A stretch of 64,000 nucleotides of DNA from Ignisphaera sp. (GCA_038735125.1 JAVYNU010000009.1:1-64000); one strand, 5' to 3'; counted from the stretch's first letter, positions 35,240-45,710 are shown. The notes: generated by a model from the letters alone, not told the origin. Translations and numbers: made by a program.

Positions 35240-36355
35240 ATGCTCATACCACCTGTAGCAAGCTATGAGAAATGGAAACAGTTTTTTAAGAGGGATATTG
35301 GGAGAGCTCTAGGATATTGTGAAAGGATTGTTGGGTTATATAATAAACTCTCAATGACTTATTCCGATATAAATACGAAAAAGATTGTTGCAGGTATTAT
35401 AGGTAAAAATACTATAGGTCATTGGAGGGATATTCAAAAAATTTTCGAAGAATTTTTTGGTATAAAGTGTATCAGATGTTCCGAAATCGTAAAGGATATT
35501 GCAAGTGGGATACCATATGACATGGTATTACAAAAAGTCTCACTATTTTTTGGAGAACCAAGAGCTATTAGAGAGATTGAAGCATTGATGGTTATACTAG
35601 CTGAAATCTATAAGAATTCTGTTATTGCAAGACCTCCGGCAATTACTTCTAGTATTTTTAACGTGGATTATAATACCTTAACCAGTAACCCTCTTCACAT
35701 AATCAGAATATTGAGAGGCTTGTACACTTCGTTTCTGGCACTTCTACCTCTATATAATGAATTTACTTATTTTCTATTAATAACAAGAAACATGGACTAT
35801 GATTTGTTTAAAAAATACTTTAGAGATTTGGACTTAGGGTTTCTGTCAAGATTTGGCATAAAGTATAGAAAAATACATTTATGCGAAGAAACTGCGATAA
35901 TAGGTCATGAAAAGAATAGCGCTGGAGAAAAGATACAGATTTTGGTCAATAATATATATAGGTTTTTTAAGCAACAGCCATATGCTATAAGGAGATTTAT
36001 TAGGGTTATCGATGAAGAAGAGAAATTTGTAAGAAGTATGATCGCAACACTACAAGGAATATCCACGGAATTGGGAATAAAAGTTAGTCAGAGCCTCTAT
36101 AGCTCATTATATAGAAATGCTGAGAAGAGATATATTAGGGCTGGATACACTTATGTGGAGACAATTATTAGAGTAAATAGAAGAGATTGTAGTGTCAAAA
36201 TAAAGGATTTCTCAATTGCGTACAAAGATTTTGTAGGATATATGGAGCCATATATGATCACAGGGCTTTTTCAACTGGATAATATTATACCCAAAGACGA
36301 TTATATTGATATGTATGCAAAGATTTATATGAAACCAGGAAAGACTGGCATATAG
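35240..36355 (+). CDS. Unknown 371-residue helical protein
   Basis: No family recognised. The protein is basic, rich in Ile, Tyr and Lys and predicted mainly helical, without a clear signal peptide. One segment near residue 160-180 (ILRGLYTSFLALLPLYNEFTYFLLI) is hydrophobic enough to be a buried or membrane helix. A CIRC motif stands near residue 77. The C-terminal part (YTYVETIIRVNRRDCSVKIKDF) looks beta-rich. ATG 35240 follows GTGATGG at a proper distance. It may be a lineage-specific gene. Confidence 0.65.
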   Translation: MLIPPVASYEKWKQFFKRDIGRALGYCERIVGLYNKLSMTYSDINTKKIVAGIIGKNTIGHWRDIQKIFEEFFGIKCIRCSEIVKDIASGIPYDMVLQKVSLFFGEPRAIREIEALMVILAEIYKNSVIARPPAITSSIFNVDYNTLTSNPLHIIRILRGLYTSFLALLPLYNEFTYFLLITRNMDYDLFKKYFRDLDLGFLSRFGIKYRKIHLCEETAIIGHEKNSAGEKIQILVNNIYRFFKQQPYAIRRFIRVIDEEEKFVRSMIATLQGISTELGIKVSQSLYSSLYRNAEKRYIRAGYTYVETIIRVNRRDCSVKIKDFSIAYKDFVGYMEPYMITGLFQLDNIIPKDDYIDMYAKIYMKPGKTGI

Positions 36356-36401
36356 CATGTATGTTGAGCCCTGGTTAAATTACAGTTAAGTTGATGTAGT
36401 A

Positions 36402-37331
36402 TCACAACACTAAACTCCATAGTGTTAATGCCAAAACTATTGAAATAGGTGTTAATAATATTAAAAGCAATGTTATCAAATCCTCATCTAAGTGAAACAC
36501 CTTACCCAAAACTATATTTGTTACAGCAGGTGGCATAATACTTTGGAGAATAAGTCCATGAATGTATAGATTGCTACTGAAGTCGAAACCACGCAATAGC
36601 AGAAAGGATATAAATAACATTAATAAGGGTGATAATATGTATTTAATTATACATGATGTTACAACAATTTTAGCATCATTCTTCAACGTTTTTATGCTTA
36701 ACTTTCCTATTGAACCTCCAATAACAATAAACGACAAATAGAATGAGTACGAAACTAAATAATCTATGTAATTTACTGCAGTAACATCCCCCTCATATTT
36801 AACACCATACAGCATCCTTATTATTAGTGCGACAGTAAATGCAGCAAGCACAGGTAGGGACTTGAAATGAATAGCTTTTTCATGAGCTTTCCTTACGGCG
36901 ATGTATGCCAAGAACATGGTCAAAAACGGTAACACAATGTTGAAGGCAATCATATATGGCAAAACATATGTACTATTACTCCACAGTATTAAGGCCAGTG
37001 GTATTGCTAAGTAACCTGAATTTGGCATTGAAAGTGATAGAGAGGCTGAGAATGCCGTAACAGGTGTTGTAATGGATCTAAGCAATAGGAAAGAGATTAT
37101 CAAGATCAGAATTATGTGAAGTAATGATATAAATATTAGTGTAGTAAATTCATAGCCAATTTGAGTAAACCCAATTTTGATTATTAAGGTAATTGGGACA
37201 GCGATATAGAAAAGATAATTATTGAAAGCATCGATAAGCATATTACCGAATTTAGATCCCCATCTAGACAATATAAACCCTATTATCATCAGAAGCACCA
37301 TGATTAAAGGGTTATAGATGTTCGTTTGCAT
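36402..37331 (-). CDS. AEC-family permease (auxin efflux carrier type)
   Basis: Integral membrane protein of 309 residues with about ten hydrophobic segments in two five-helix halves, as in the AEC/PIN group of secondary carriers. The first half holds SLSLSMPNSGYLAIPLAL and the second QSIMPPAVTNIVLGKVF, the two broken-helix regions typical of the family. Substrates in prokaryotes are small organic anions or remain unknown. A TTG at 37349 would add six residues; I take ATG 37331. A TATA-like element lies near 37376-37386 on this strand. Confidence 0.88.
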   Translation of the reverse strand: MQTNIYNPLIMVLLMIIGFILSRWGSKFGNMLIDAFNNYLFYIAVPITLIIKIGFTQIGYEFTTLIFISLLHIILILIISFLLLRSITTPVTAFSASLSLSMPNSGYLAIPLALILWSNSTYVLPYMIAFNIVLPFLTMFLAYIAVRKAHEKAIHFKSLPVLAAFTVALIIRMLYGVKYEGDVTAVNYIDYLVSYSFYLSFIVIGGSIGKLSIKTLKNDAKIVVTSCIIKYILSPLLMLFISFLLLRGFDFSSNLYIHGLILQSIMPPAVTNIVLGKVFHLDEDLITLLLILLTPISIVLALTLWSLVL

Positions 37332-37461
37332 CACCTTTAAAGATTTCAATAGTATTTAATTAAGCATGGCAGTAACTTTTATAAATATCTGTGATGAGCC
37401 TGTGGCACACTGAAGAGATGATGTGGAACACCTAGTCTGATAAAGATACTCCTCAATCATA

Positions 37462-38238
37462 TCAGCTTTTCTTTCTGCATAGTAAGGTTGGTATATCAAT
37501 TACCCTTACAGGGGTTAGCCATTCAATTCTCCAAATTTCTTCAACTAATCTCAAGTATTCTTTACCGCCATACATTCTAACGCTGTTTGTATGCCAAAGC
37601 AAAGTGACTATCTCAATACCTTGCCTGTTGAAGTTTTCTAGAGTTTCTATAATCCTTTGATATGCTTCATCTGGTTTGACCCCCCAGTATGTAAACATAT
37701 ATGTATCCATCATTGTTATGGGCAATTCCACCACATCACCAAGTATATAACACCCTGAGCTATCAAGTGATGGCCCTATTTTCGATTTACATATACTACT
37801 ATCATATTTTATACCTATTGCACTTAACCTCTGTATTAAACTGGCATCTATTTTAAGATAGTGAACCCTCAAGCTCTTAACTTCTTGGGAATATATCTTC
37901 TCCAGCAAAGTCTTTTCTTGCCTGATTTTTTCAAGGTTTTCTCCGCTGTTTGAATGCAGACCAACTTCCCAGCTATTTCTCCTCAATTCGGATATGACAT
38001 CACTATAAAGCTCAGCAGTTGTATAATCGTCGTAGACAGTTCTAAAGAAAAATGTTGATTTAATTCCTTGGCGCTGCTCATAATCCATTATAGCTGTTAT
38101 CCCATCATATATATTTTCCCTCAAAGTAAAAAATTTATATCTATCCTCAATAGAGAATCTGTTCAAACGTGCTAGTACATGTTCTATTGTAGGACCTTTT
38201 CTACTCCAATCAACATCATGTGTTAGAACTAACAACAC
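37462..38238 (-). CDS. Polysaccharide deacetylase-like protein (NodB fold)
   Basis: Protein of 258 residues with carbohydrate esterase family 4-like motifs: LTHDVDW at the N-terminus (metal-binding Asp pair), TFFFRT, the histidine motif VGLHSNSGEN and a late LLWHTNS. The second metal histidine of the classic HxxxH pattern is replaced or shifted (HSNSG), so the chemistry may differ from peptidoglycan or chitin deacetylation. No signal peptide is visible, so the likely substrate is a cytoplasmic sugar precursor. The start is GTG 38238, with a strong GAGGTGA site at 38246-38252. It diverges from the ATP-grasp/HAD gene with only 40 bases between the starts. Confidence 0.85.
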   Translation of the reverse strand: MLLVLTHDVDWSRKGPTIEHVLARLNRFSIEDRYKFFTLRENIYDGITAIMDYEQRQGIKSTFFFRTVYDDYTTAELYSDVISELRRNSWEVGLHSNSGENLEKIRQEKTLLEKIYSQEVKSLRVHYLKIDASLIQRLSAIGIKYDSSICKSKIGPSLDSSGCYILGDVVELPITMMDTYMFTYWGVKPDEAYQRIIETLENFNRQGIEIVTLLWHTNSVRMYGGKEYLRLVEEIWRIEWLTPVRVIDIPTLLCRKKS

Positions 38239-38245
38239 TTTTATT

Positions 38246-38252
38246 CACCTCT
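38246..38252 (-). promoter_or_regulatory. Ribosome binding site fixing the GTG start of the deacetylase gene
   Basis: On the minus strand the sequence is GAGGTGA, seven bases before GTG 38238. It matches the core complementary to the archaeal 16S rRNA end. Confidence 0.7.
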
Positions 38253-38278
38253 AGACAATGTCTTTGTGGCGATAGCTA

Positions 38279-40093
38279 TTGGATAAATGTGTTGTTGTGG
38301 CTTCTATATCTTCTAGAAAATCTATAGCAATAGCAAAGTCTATAAAAAGTTTACTGAACATCAAAGTTGTCGGTGTTGCTCACAGCATTCACCCTCATCT
38401 TTTTTCTGGAATATTTGATTATAGATATTTATATAAGGTTAGAAGAGAGGGTACTGACTGGCCTTACATAGTAGCCATGGTTGCACATAAACATGGATGC
38501 GACGTTGTCGTTCCCGTGGATTATATCGATTTCGTAGGTTTTTCTAAATATGTGAAAATATTCTATGAGCTTGGGATAACAGTTGCAGCACCACGCTACG
38601 AAGATATTGTATTGGCATCGGATAGGGTTAGAATTGTTGACAAATTGGGCAAAGTTGTTGTGTTTCCAAAGCAGGTATTTGTGGGTAGCAGTCACGATGT
38701 TGGGGGTATATATGAGCTTTCTCCACCTCTCGTAGTAAAAAACCTTGGTGATGCATCTAACCCGTCTTTCCATCTAGATTCTGAATCAGCTGTTTCAGAA
38801 GCTGTTAGAAGAATTCCATGCGTTGTTCAGGAATATGTTGAAGGAATTGGGAGAGGATATTATGCATTAACATTTGAAGGCAAACCCATAATGGAGTTTA
38901 CTCATCAGAGGATAGTTGAATATCAGCCGGTTGGTGGTGCAAGTCTATATGCGAGAGGTCCTATAGAGGATCCCCAGCTCTATGCCATTGGGAGAAGGGT
39001 TGTAGAGTTATTGAGATGGAATGGGGTTCTAATGGTTGAAACAAGATATGTTGATGAGCTGGGGGCACACTATGTAATTGAGGTGAATCCCAAGTTTTGG
39101 GGGAGCATAGATTTGGCTGTGTCGCTCGGATATCATTTTCCAGGGATACTCGTAGCTGCCTATATATACGGCGAGGAGAGTGCAAGGAAACTTGCAAAAA
39201 GGTTGAAGGTACACAGAGGAGAATTTGTATGGGTTTTGGATGGGCTAAGATACCTAGCTAAGATACCATCGACTTGGATATACATGGCTAAAAAAATGAC
39301 TGCAAACCCCTTGCGAAGCGACGTCAATCTATTGGAGCCTGCAAAAAACTTGGTGCAGATTTTGAAAGCTTTAGAAAGGTTTCCTAGAGAACGCGATAGT
39401 TGGAGGACATATCTGGGGAGTTCTAGAATTGAGTTAGTTTACTGGCTTAAGAGGTTTACACAATTTTTAGAAAGTAGAAGAAGAGTCGTAATCTTTGATT
39501 TGGATGCCACATTAACTCAGCTTCCAATAGACTGGAGAAGGGTTAGACAAAAACTTGTGAAGCTTGGGCTAGTCAAAGAGTGGGAGACAATAAATAGGGC
39601 TATGGTTAGGCTTTGGAGTAGCGACAAAAAGGAGTTTGAGACTTTATCCAGCATTATAGAAGAGGTAGAACTTAGTTCCTTAAATAAGTTAAACAAGAAG
39701 GATCTCTATGTTCCTAGGCAGGTTCTGGAGCAACTCAGTAAAGAGGTTACCATATGTATCGCTACTAAACAAAGCGCGAAAGCAGCTAAAGCTATCCTCA
39801 ATAAACTTGAGATTAGTGAATTTGTCTATAAGGTGATCAGTAGAGATAGTAATGTGGGGCCAATAAAAATAGCTATGTATTTCAATTGTTTAGAGGGATT
39901 CGATGATACAAAAGCTGTTGTTATAGACGACAATATCGAGTATATTGTTGAAGCTTATAGAAAGGGTTTTGCATCGATGTTAGCATCAGATAATGTGTAT
40001 AGAATTGCTAGGGCTTCTAGGTTAGGCATTCCAGCAGCTCCCACAAAAAAGCTTGTGGAGCTTGTTCTATATGCTTTCAAATCTTTGAAGTAA
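38279..40093 (+). CDS. ATP-grasp ligase fused to a HAD-family hydrolase
   Basis: Two-domain protein of 604 residues. Residues 1 to about 320 form an ATP-grasp ligase of the carboxylate-amine ligase kind: N-terminal nucleotide-like domain, CVVQEYVEGIGRGYYAL, and the metal-binding end HYVIEVNPKFWGSIDLA. From about residue 400 a HAD domain follows with motif I VVIFDLDATLT (D407, D409), motif II CIATKQS, and motif IV VVIDDNIEY. The first activity would join a carboxylate to an amine with ATP; the second would remove a phosphate. The start is TTG 38279. The 3' end overlaps convergent atpD by 27 bases. Substrates are unknown; the divergent deacetylase suggests amino-sugar or glycan chemistry. Confidence 0.85.
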   Translation: MDKCVVVASISSRKSIAIAKSIKSLLNIKVVGVAHSIHPHLFSGIFDYRYLYKVRREGTDWPYIVAMVAHKHGCDVVVPVDYIDFVGFSKYVKIFYELGITVAAPRYEDIVLASDRVRIVDKLGKVVVFPKQVFVGSSHDVGGIYELSPPLVVKNLGDASNPSFHLDSESAVSEAVRRIPCVVQEYVEGIGRGYYALTFEGKPIMEFTHQRIVEYQPVGGASLYARGPIEDPQLYAIGRRVVELLRWNGVLMVETRYVDELGAHYVIEVNPKFWGSIDLAVSLGYHFPGILVAAYIYGEESARKLAKRLKVHRGEFVWVLDGLRYLAKIPSTWIYMAKKMTANPLRSDVNLLEPAKNLVQILKALERFPRERDSWRTYLGSSRIELVYWLKRFTQFLESRRRVVIFDLDATLTQLPIDWRRVRQKLVKLGLVKEWETINRAMVRLWSSDKKEFETLSSIIEEVELSSLNKLNKKDLYVPRQVLEQLSKEVTICIATKQSAKAAKAILNKLEISEFVYKVISRDSNVGPIKIAMYFNCLEGFDDTKAVVIDDNIEYIVEAYRKGFASMLASDNVYRIARASRLGIPAAPTKKLVELVLYAFKSLK

Positions 40094-40699
40094 TAACGAT
40101 TTTACCTTCAAGCTTCTAATCTTCTCTTCTCTCTCCATTTCATCAAACTTCATCATGAGATATCTTATAGTTGTGATAAGCCTTGGTATCAAAACCTTTT
40201 CTAGCATCATAACAATTCTTTTTACTCTTGAAATCTCCATAGCCAGCTCGATTAACTCTTTCTCGTATTCGGCAACGGAAACAAGCATCTCTAAAAACTC
40301 CTTGCGTTTTACCTGGATATCTGCAACCTCGATTGGCAATACAGGAGAGTGCATGGGTATAGAAGATAGTTCCATAGATGGCGCCACAACGCCCATAACA
40401 TTTCTTGTACCCGCCACAACCTCTACGGTCTCACTAATAGTGTTTGCTCCCATATTGAGGGTCTCAAGACCGTGTATGGCGACAGCATACGAGTAGCTGT
40501 TATAGATTTCATTGAGCATTTCATGTAGTCTGCGTCTAGATTCATATGCCTTTCTGTAAACTGTGTAGAACTCCTGCATCAGAAAAGTTAGTCTATCTCT
40601 CAAAATCCTATGTATTCTTCTACTTAGCGCAAGTCTTCTTCTAAGTCTTATGAGTTCTATTTTAGTTGGTCTTGGAAGCCTTATTATTTCACTACTCAA
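40067..40699 (-). CDS. atpD: A-type ATP synthase subunit D
   Basis: Central rotor shaft subunit, 210 residues, two long antiparallel helices forming a coiled coil. The N-terminus [19 protein letters not shown] is the family signature, and the middle [19 protein letters not shown] starts the globular head. The C-terminal helix ends [19 protein letters not shown]. It starts at TTG 40699, which overlaps the atpB stop (TTGA) behind GGGAGG, showing translational coupling. Last gene of the operon. Confidence 0.94.
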   Translation of the reverse strand: MSSEIIRLPRPTKIELIRLRRRLALSRRIHRILRDRLTFLMQEFYTVYRKAYESRRRLHEMLNEIYNSYSYAVAIHGLETLNMGANTISETVEVVAGTRNVMGVVAPSMELSSIPMHSPVLPIEVADIQVKRKEFLEMLVSVAEYEKELIELAMEISRVKRIVMMLEKVLIPRLITTIRYLMMKFDEMEREEKIRSLKVKSLLLQRFESI

Positions 40700-42111
40700 G
40701 TCTTGCCTCCCCTATACTTTGGATGATACTTCTTGATAGTCTCTGGTCTTATTTGCCTAAGTTCATCTTCTGGTAGCATTGAGAGAAGCTCCCATGCGAT
40801 ATCAAGTGTTTTCTCTATTTCTCTTCTTTCATACTCTCCTTGATTGATAAATCTTCTTTCAAATTCATCAGCAAATTCTAGATATTTCTTATCTCTTTGA
40901 GACAGAGATTCAATTCCAACAATTGTAACAAGTTCTCGCAGGTATGTGCCTTCAGAGTAAGATGTCATTAGCTGTGCAAAAACTTCTCTATGATCCTCTC
41001 TAGTTTTGCCGGGCCCTATACCTTCCTTCATTAATCGAGATAGTGAGAGGAAGATATCGACAGGTGGGTATATACCCTTTCTCCACATGTCTCTAGATAA
41101 AACAATTTGTCCTTCTGTTATATACCCTGTTAAATCGGGAATCGGATGTGTAATATCATCATCAGGCATTGTTAAAATTGGCATTATAGTCATGCTACCC
41201 TTTTTACTTGAAACCCTACCAGCTCTTTCATACATTGTTGCAAGATCTGTATACATATATCCTGGGTACCCCCTTCTACCTGGGACCTCTTCTCTAGCAG
41301 CAGAAATTTCTTTCAAAGCCTCACAATAATTAGTCATATCAGTTAAAATTGTTAGAACATGCATATCATATTTCCATGCAAAGAATTCTGCTGCTGTCAG
41401 AGCTGTTCTAGGTAGTGCTAGCTTTTCAACTGTTGGCGCTGAGGCGGGTGCTATAAAAGCTATTGTCCTGTCTAGTGCACCCATAGCCTTTAACTCATTT
41501 AGGAAGTACATAGCCTCTTCATGTGTAACTCCAACAGCTCCAAATACAACAGCGAATTTCTCACCACTTCCTCTTACAGCAGCTTGTCTAACTATCTGCA
41601 TAGCTAATCTGTTGTGAGGTAGACCAGAACCTGAGAATATGGGTAGCTTCTGCCCTCTAACAAGGGTTAGCATACCATCTACTACAGAAACCCCTGTCTC
41701 TATAAACTCTGAAGGTGGGACTCTTATGGCGGGATTCAGAGGCTCTCCATGAATATCTAAATAGTCTTCCGGAATTATTGGAGGCCCTCCATCAATTGGT
41801 CTTGCAAGCCCGTCGAAAATCCTTCCAAGCATATCAGAAGATACAGGAATTTTTAATGTTTCTCCAAGGAATTTCACAACAGTCTTACCTGCTGTGATCC
41901 CAAGAGATGAGCCAAACACCTGAACTACTGCAACATCCTTGCTAACATCTATCACTTGCCCTAATCTAACATCCCCATCAACATCTATTTCGACAAGTTC
42001 CCCATAGCTTATACCACCTAACGCCTTTACAAATATTAGTGCACCTCTTGTGCCAAGTATTTGCTTGCTTGCTTTTGAAGTTAGCCTTGGAGTTTCAATA
42101 GCCTTTGGCAT
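40696..42111 (-). CDS. atpB: A-type ATP synthase subunit B (regulatory/non-catalytic)
   Basis: Non-catalytic nucleotide-binding subunit of the A3B3 hexamer, 471 residues. Landmarks are [15 protein letters not shown], the segment [21 protein letters not shown] in two parts, and [12 protein letters not shown] at the place of a P-loop, which lacks GKT as expected for this subunit. [17 protein letters not shown]-like sequence and [20 protein letters not shown] follow. The ATG 42111 shares one base with the stop of atpA (TAATG). Confidence 0.97.
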   Translation of the reverse strand: MPKAIETPRLTSKASKQILGTRGALIFVKALGGISYGELVEIDVDGDVRLGQVIDVSKDVAVVQVFGSSLGITAGKTVVKFLGETLKIPVSSDMLGRIFDGLARPIDGGPPIIPEDYLDIHGEPLNPAIRVPPSEFIETGVSVVDGMLTLVRGQKLPIFSGSGLPHNRLAMQIVRQAAVRGSGEKFAVVFGAVGVTHEEAMYFLNELKAMGALDRTIAFIAPASAPTVEKLALPRTALTAAEFFAWKYDMHVLTILTDMTNYCEALKEISAAREEVPGRRGYPGYMYTDLATMYERAGRVSSKKGSMTIMPILTMPDDDITHPIPDLTGYITEGQIVLSRDMWRKGIYPPVDIFLSLSRLMKEGIGPGKTREDHREVFAQLMTSYSEGTYLRELVTIVGIESLSQRDKKYLEFADEFERRFINQGEYERREIEKTLDIAWELLSMLPEDELRQIRPETIKKYHPKYRGGKT

Positions 42112-43886
42112 TATTGTTTCGCCACAGTGCCAAATTCCTGGTTTAGTATTTCAAAATATTGTGGAATAACTTTCTTGAGGTCTTCAAGTGAATAGAACTT
42201 CATTTGATAAAGCATATACTTACTCTTAAATTCTCTTATTTTAGCAACAGTCAAACCCTTTGCTACAGCCTCTAAAGCTCTTCTATAGAACTCCATTATG
42301 GCCTCCATAATTATAATTCCTTTTTCGGGAGGTGAATAAGCGTCAAAGGGGTCTAAAGCACTTTGCTGCAAAAAGCCTTCTCTAATTATCCTAGCCACCT
42401 CTAATATAAGCTTATCTTCCTCTGGAAGTGCTTCAGGCCCTACAAGTCTGACTATATCACTTAATTCAGATTCTCTTTGAAGTATTCTCAATATTGTTGA
42501 TCTATACTTGCCCCATTTGCCATCTGTTACCTTATCCCAATACTCCTTAACAAAGTCTACATACATGCTATAACTTGTAAGCCAGTTAATAGCTGGGAAA
42601 TGCCTTCTTGTTGCAAGTCCATAGTCTAATGCGTAAAAGCTTTGGACATATCTTACAGTATTTCTTACTACAGGCTCGCTAAAGTCTCCGCCAGGCGGCG
42701 ATACAGCTCCAAATATGGTTACACTTCCAAATCTCTCAGGTCTTCCAAGTGCTTTAATTCTTCCGGCCCTCTCATAGAATTCTGATAGTCTGCTAGCTAG
42801 ATACGCCGGGAATCCTTCTTCACCTGGCATCTCCTCCATTCTACCACTTATCTCTCTCATAGCCTCAGCCCATCTACTAGTAGAATCGGCGACCATTATC
42901 ACATCATAGCCCATATCTCTAAAGTATTCAGCAATTGTAATACCTAGGAAAACACTTGTTTCTCTTGCTGCAACAGGCATATTACTTGTGTTTGCTATGA
43001 AGACCGATCTTTCCATCATTGGCCTCCCTCTTCTAACGTCAATAAGCTTTAGAAAACTTGTTAAAGCATCTGACATCTCGTTACCTCTTTCACCACATCC
43101 AACATATATTGCTATATCAGTATGACTCCATTTTGTTATCTCTTGAAGTATAACAGTTTTCCCTGTTCCAAAACCTCCTGGAACAGCTGCCTTCCCACCT
43201 TTTGCAATTGGAAAAACATGGTCTATAACCCTAATACCTGTGATCAGAGGCTCTATTGGGGTTAGCTTCTCGGTGTATGGTCTTGGAATTCTAATTGGCC
43301 AAACATGATATAACTTGACATTGTATTCTTGATGACCAGAAGAGACGGTGGCTATAGTATCCTCAACTGCATAGTCACCTTCATCAGCAATCCACTTAAG
43401 CTCGCCTTTGACATTTGGCGGAATCATGATATAGTGCTTTACAAGGGGGGTCTCATCAACATATCCTACTATGTCACCTGGGTAAACCTTGTCACCAACA
43501 TTGATATTCTTCTCCCTTACAAAATGCCATCTCTTACTTCTATCGAGTGGGGCAACCTTAGCCCCTCTCCTAATGAATATATCATTAAATAGCTTTGCAA
43601 TTTCTTTTTCAGGTCTCTGAAGACCGTCATATATGGATCCTATCAACCCAGGTCCAAGCTCTGCTGACAAAGGCTTACCCGTTGCCTCCACCTTTTCCCC
43701 AACAGTAAGACCTGCTGTCTCCTCATAGACTTGTATATATACCTTCTCTCCCCTAACAGCTATAACCTCTCCAATAAGCCCCTCTTTACCAACATAAACA
43801 ACTTCATACATCATTGGACTAGGTATGTCAGTAGCAATAACAAGTGGACCAGCAATTCTATATATTTTACCTGTTCTAATACTCAT
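42111..43886 (-). CDS. atpA: A-type ATP synthase subunit A (catalytic)
   Basis: Catalytic subunit of 591 residues. P-loop GGFGTGKT lies at residues 237-244. The archaeal/vacuolar-specific insertion between residues about 115 and 190 (non-homologous region) is present. The catalytic glutamate region reads [11 protein letters not shown], and [20 protein letters not shown] follows. No intein interrupts the P-loop region. In the operon it follows atpF by five bases. Confidence 0.98.
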   Translation of the reverse strand: MSIRTGKIYRIAGPLVIATDIPSPMMYEVVYVGKEGLIGEVIAVRGEKVYIQVYEETAGLTVGEKVEATGKPLSAELGPGLIGSIYDGLQRPEKEIAKLFNDIFIRRGAKVAPLDRSKRWHFVREKNINVGDKVYPGDIVGYVDETPLVKHYIMIPPNVKGELKWIADEGDYAVEDTIATVSSGHQEYNVKLYHVWPIRIPRPYTEKLTPIEPLITGIRVIDHVFPIAKGGKAAVPGGFGTGKTVILQEITKWSHTDIAIYVGCGERGNEMSDALTSFLKLIDVRRGRPMMERSVFIANTSNMPVAARETSVFLGITIAEYFRDMGYDVIMVADSTSRWAEAMREISGRMEEMPGEEGFPAYLASRLSEFYERAGRIKALGRPERFGSVTIFGAVSPPGGDFSEPVVRNTVRYVQSFYALDYGLATRRHFPAINWLTSYSMYVDFVKEYWDKVTDGKWGKYRSTILRILQRESELSDIVRLVGPEALPEEDKLILEVARIIREGFLQQSALDPFDAYSPPEKGIIIMEAIMEFYRRALEAVAKGLTVAKIREFKSKYMLYQMKFYSLEDLKKVIPQYFEILNQEFGTVAKQ

Positions 43887-43891
43887 AAAAA

Positions 43892-44236
43892 TTACCCTAA
43901 ATGAATTTCATAGCCTATATATTTTCGGATAAGCTCTCCATAAAAAGTTTGTAGTGATGCAGATAAACTTATTTTATCGTCAGGTATAATTACAACTATC
44001 GGATATAACCTATACAAATTCAAGTCAATGAAACTCTTCCCATCGGGAACCAAACTTTTTTGGATAAGGATGATAGCCACATCGTTCTGCACCAAGAGTT
44101 TATCCAGTATACCTTTGGCATCATTCCAATTCTCTGCTACATAAACATCTTTAATGCCGAGAATCTTCATAAGTGGTTCAAACTCTTTTCTGACTATAGC
44201 ACAAATCTTTTTGATTAAATCTCTTGGCAAACTCAT
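43892..44236 (-). CDS. atpF: A-type ATP synthase subunit F
   Basis: Small rotor-associated subunit of 114 residues with the family's Rossmann-like layout: NWNDAKGILDKLLVQNDVAIILIQ, then LYPIVVIIPD and a C-terminal LIRKYIGYEI. I take ATG 44236 because it forms an ATGA overlap with the stop of atpC; the ATG at 44248 would add four residues. Identity rests on this pattern plus operon position, since F subunits are poorly conserved. Confidence 0.88.
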   Translation of the reverse strand: MSLPRDLIKKICAIVRKEFEPLMKILGIKDVYVAENWNDAKGILDKLLVQNDVAIILIQKSLVPDGKSFIDLNLYRLYPIVVIIPDDKISLSASLQTFYGELIRKYIGYEIHLG

Positions 44237-45102
44237 TTGAATACCCAAGAAACTGAAAATACATACTTTAATACGTATACTTCGTAATACCTGTTAATTA
44301 GGTATAGTGTTAGCAAATCTATGACCTGGGGAGATAACGCTAGCAATTCTCTGCATTTGCTATATACATATTGGGCTTCGTATATAGTTGCTTTAGCAGG
44401 ATGTGATACAATGATATTATAGAGATACTTTGCGGAATTCTCTAATTGATGCTGAACTACACCATCTATATTAGTAGCTGAAATAATTTGCTTGGTGAAA
44501 CTCTCTATGGAGTTCGCTGTTGTAAAACCAAGCCTCTCTAAATTAGATATGTATTTCAAATACTTTGAAACAGCCAGGAGACTCACACAACCAAGGGCTC
44601 TAGAATAACTCTCTCTAGGTGTTTTTTGATGTTCTGCCATCTTTAAATCTGTTTTGAGCTGCTTTAGAAATGTTAATAAGAGGCACTCATAGGTCTTTTC
44701 TTTTGTACAATACATGTAAATATTCATGTCTTTAGGCTCTAAAAATCTTGGTTTCATCTCATTGAAATGTTTAGAGGACATAATCGAAGTATAGATCAAA
44801 TCAAGTTCATATATCGTTAGAAATGTCCTAAAGAATTTTGAATAGAGTTCGGGAAGAAGGTTATAAACATAATTCAGCTCATTTTTTATTAACCCAATTA
44901 AATTTTCTTCCAGTTCATGTATAGTCTTTGCTGATGCTAGTTTGAGATAATCCATTCTCGAATTATATCTGGACAGCACCGATGGGAGGTCTATGAACTG
45001 ATTTTCTAATGCTATCTGGATAGCCTCTTCGAGTTTTGGATTTTTATCTAGATGGGTTATCAATAGTGTTTTCAGCCCATACCTACTCATCTTATACGTC
45101 AT
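44233..45102 (-). CDS. atpC: A-type ATP synthase subunit C (V-type subunit d homologue)
   Basis: All-helical, funnel-shaped connector between the central shaft and the membrane ring, 289 residues. Sequence conservation in this family is low; support comes from the helical pattern, TIYELDLIYTSIMS-like repeats typical of the three-fold repeated d/C fold, size and operon position between E and F. A second ATG at 45090 (MSRYGL) is an alternative start. Confidence 0.85.
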   Translation of the reverse strand: MTYKMSRYGLKTLLITHLDKNPKLEEAIQIALENQFIDLPSVLSRYNSRMDYLKLASAKTIHELEENLIGLIKNELNYVYNLLPELYSKFFRTFLTIYELDLIYTSIMSSKHFNEMKPRFLEPKDMNIYMYCTKEKTYECLLLTFLKQLKTDLKMAEHQKTPRESYSRALGCVSLLAVSKYLKYISNLERLGFTTANSIESFTKQIISATNIDGVVQHQLENSAKYLYNIIVSHPAKATIYEAQYVYSKCRELLALSPQVIDLLTLYLINRYYEVYVLKYVFSVSWVFK

Positions 45103-45107
45103 TTACA

Positions 45108-45704
45108 TCACAAACCAATTTTTGCTAGTTGGGGCATCATATTTCTGAGTACCTTCTTCAATCTTTCCTCATAGCTATTATCAATGATTATTTCCCCATT
45201 CATGCACTCTACTATCACACCACCAATAATATTTGTTGTATATATACCTTCAATTCTTATATTATAAGATTCTTCAACATATCTTTTAATTGCATCAATG
45301 AAGTCTATGTCTTTAGACGAAACTCTAATTGTAATACTATTTACTTTGCCAACTGAATTTAAAACCTCTTGTATAGACTCATCAATAAGTCTTTTTATTG
45401 ACTCAAATCTTATGTTTTGTGGTAGAGAATTTAAAATACTGTTAACATGAATTACAACCTCTCTAATTATAGAATCTTTTGCCTCAGCAAGAATAAGTCT
45501 TGCCCTATACTTGGCTTCTGCTATTCTAGCGTCAGGATTTAGCTTAGCTACTATCTCTTTCTTCTTTTCCTCAATGAGCATCAACTTCTTCTTTTGAGCC
45601 TCCTCTATAATATTTTTCGCTTCTTCTTCAGCTTTCTTTAAAATATGTTCCGCCTCTATCTTGGCTTTCTCTAAAACAGCTCTTTTAAGTTCTTCAACAC
45701 TCAT
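45108..45704 (-). CDS. atpE: A-type ATP synthase subunit E
   Basis: Peripheral stalk subunit of 198 residues. The N-terminal half is a charged coiled-coil (AKIEAEHILKKAEEEAKNII onward) that pairs with subunit H, the C-terminal half a mixed domain that contacts A3B3 (IIGGVIVECMNGEIIIDNSY is the family signature). It starts six bases after the atpK stop. Confidence 0.94.
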   Translation of the reverse strand: MSVEELKRAVLEKAKIEAEHILKKAEEEAKNIIEEAQKKKLMLIEEKKKEIVAKLNPDARIAEAKYRARLILAEAKDSIIREVVIHVNSILNSLPQNIRFESIKRLIDESIQEVLNSVGKVNSITIRVSSKDIDFIDAIKRYVEESYNIRIEGIYTTNIIGGVIVECMNGEIIIDNSYEERLKKVLRNMMPQLAKIGL

Positions 45705-45710
45705 ATACGC

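Noticed and set aside
37350-37461. Spacer between the deacetylase and AEC genes searched for an RNA gene
   Set aside because: No stem-loop or tRNA-like pattern; only a TATA-like element for the permease.
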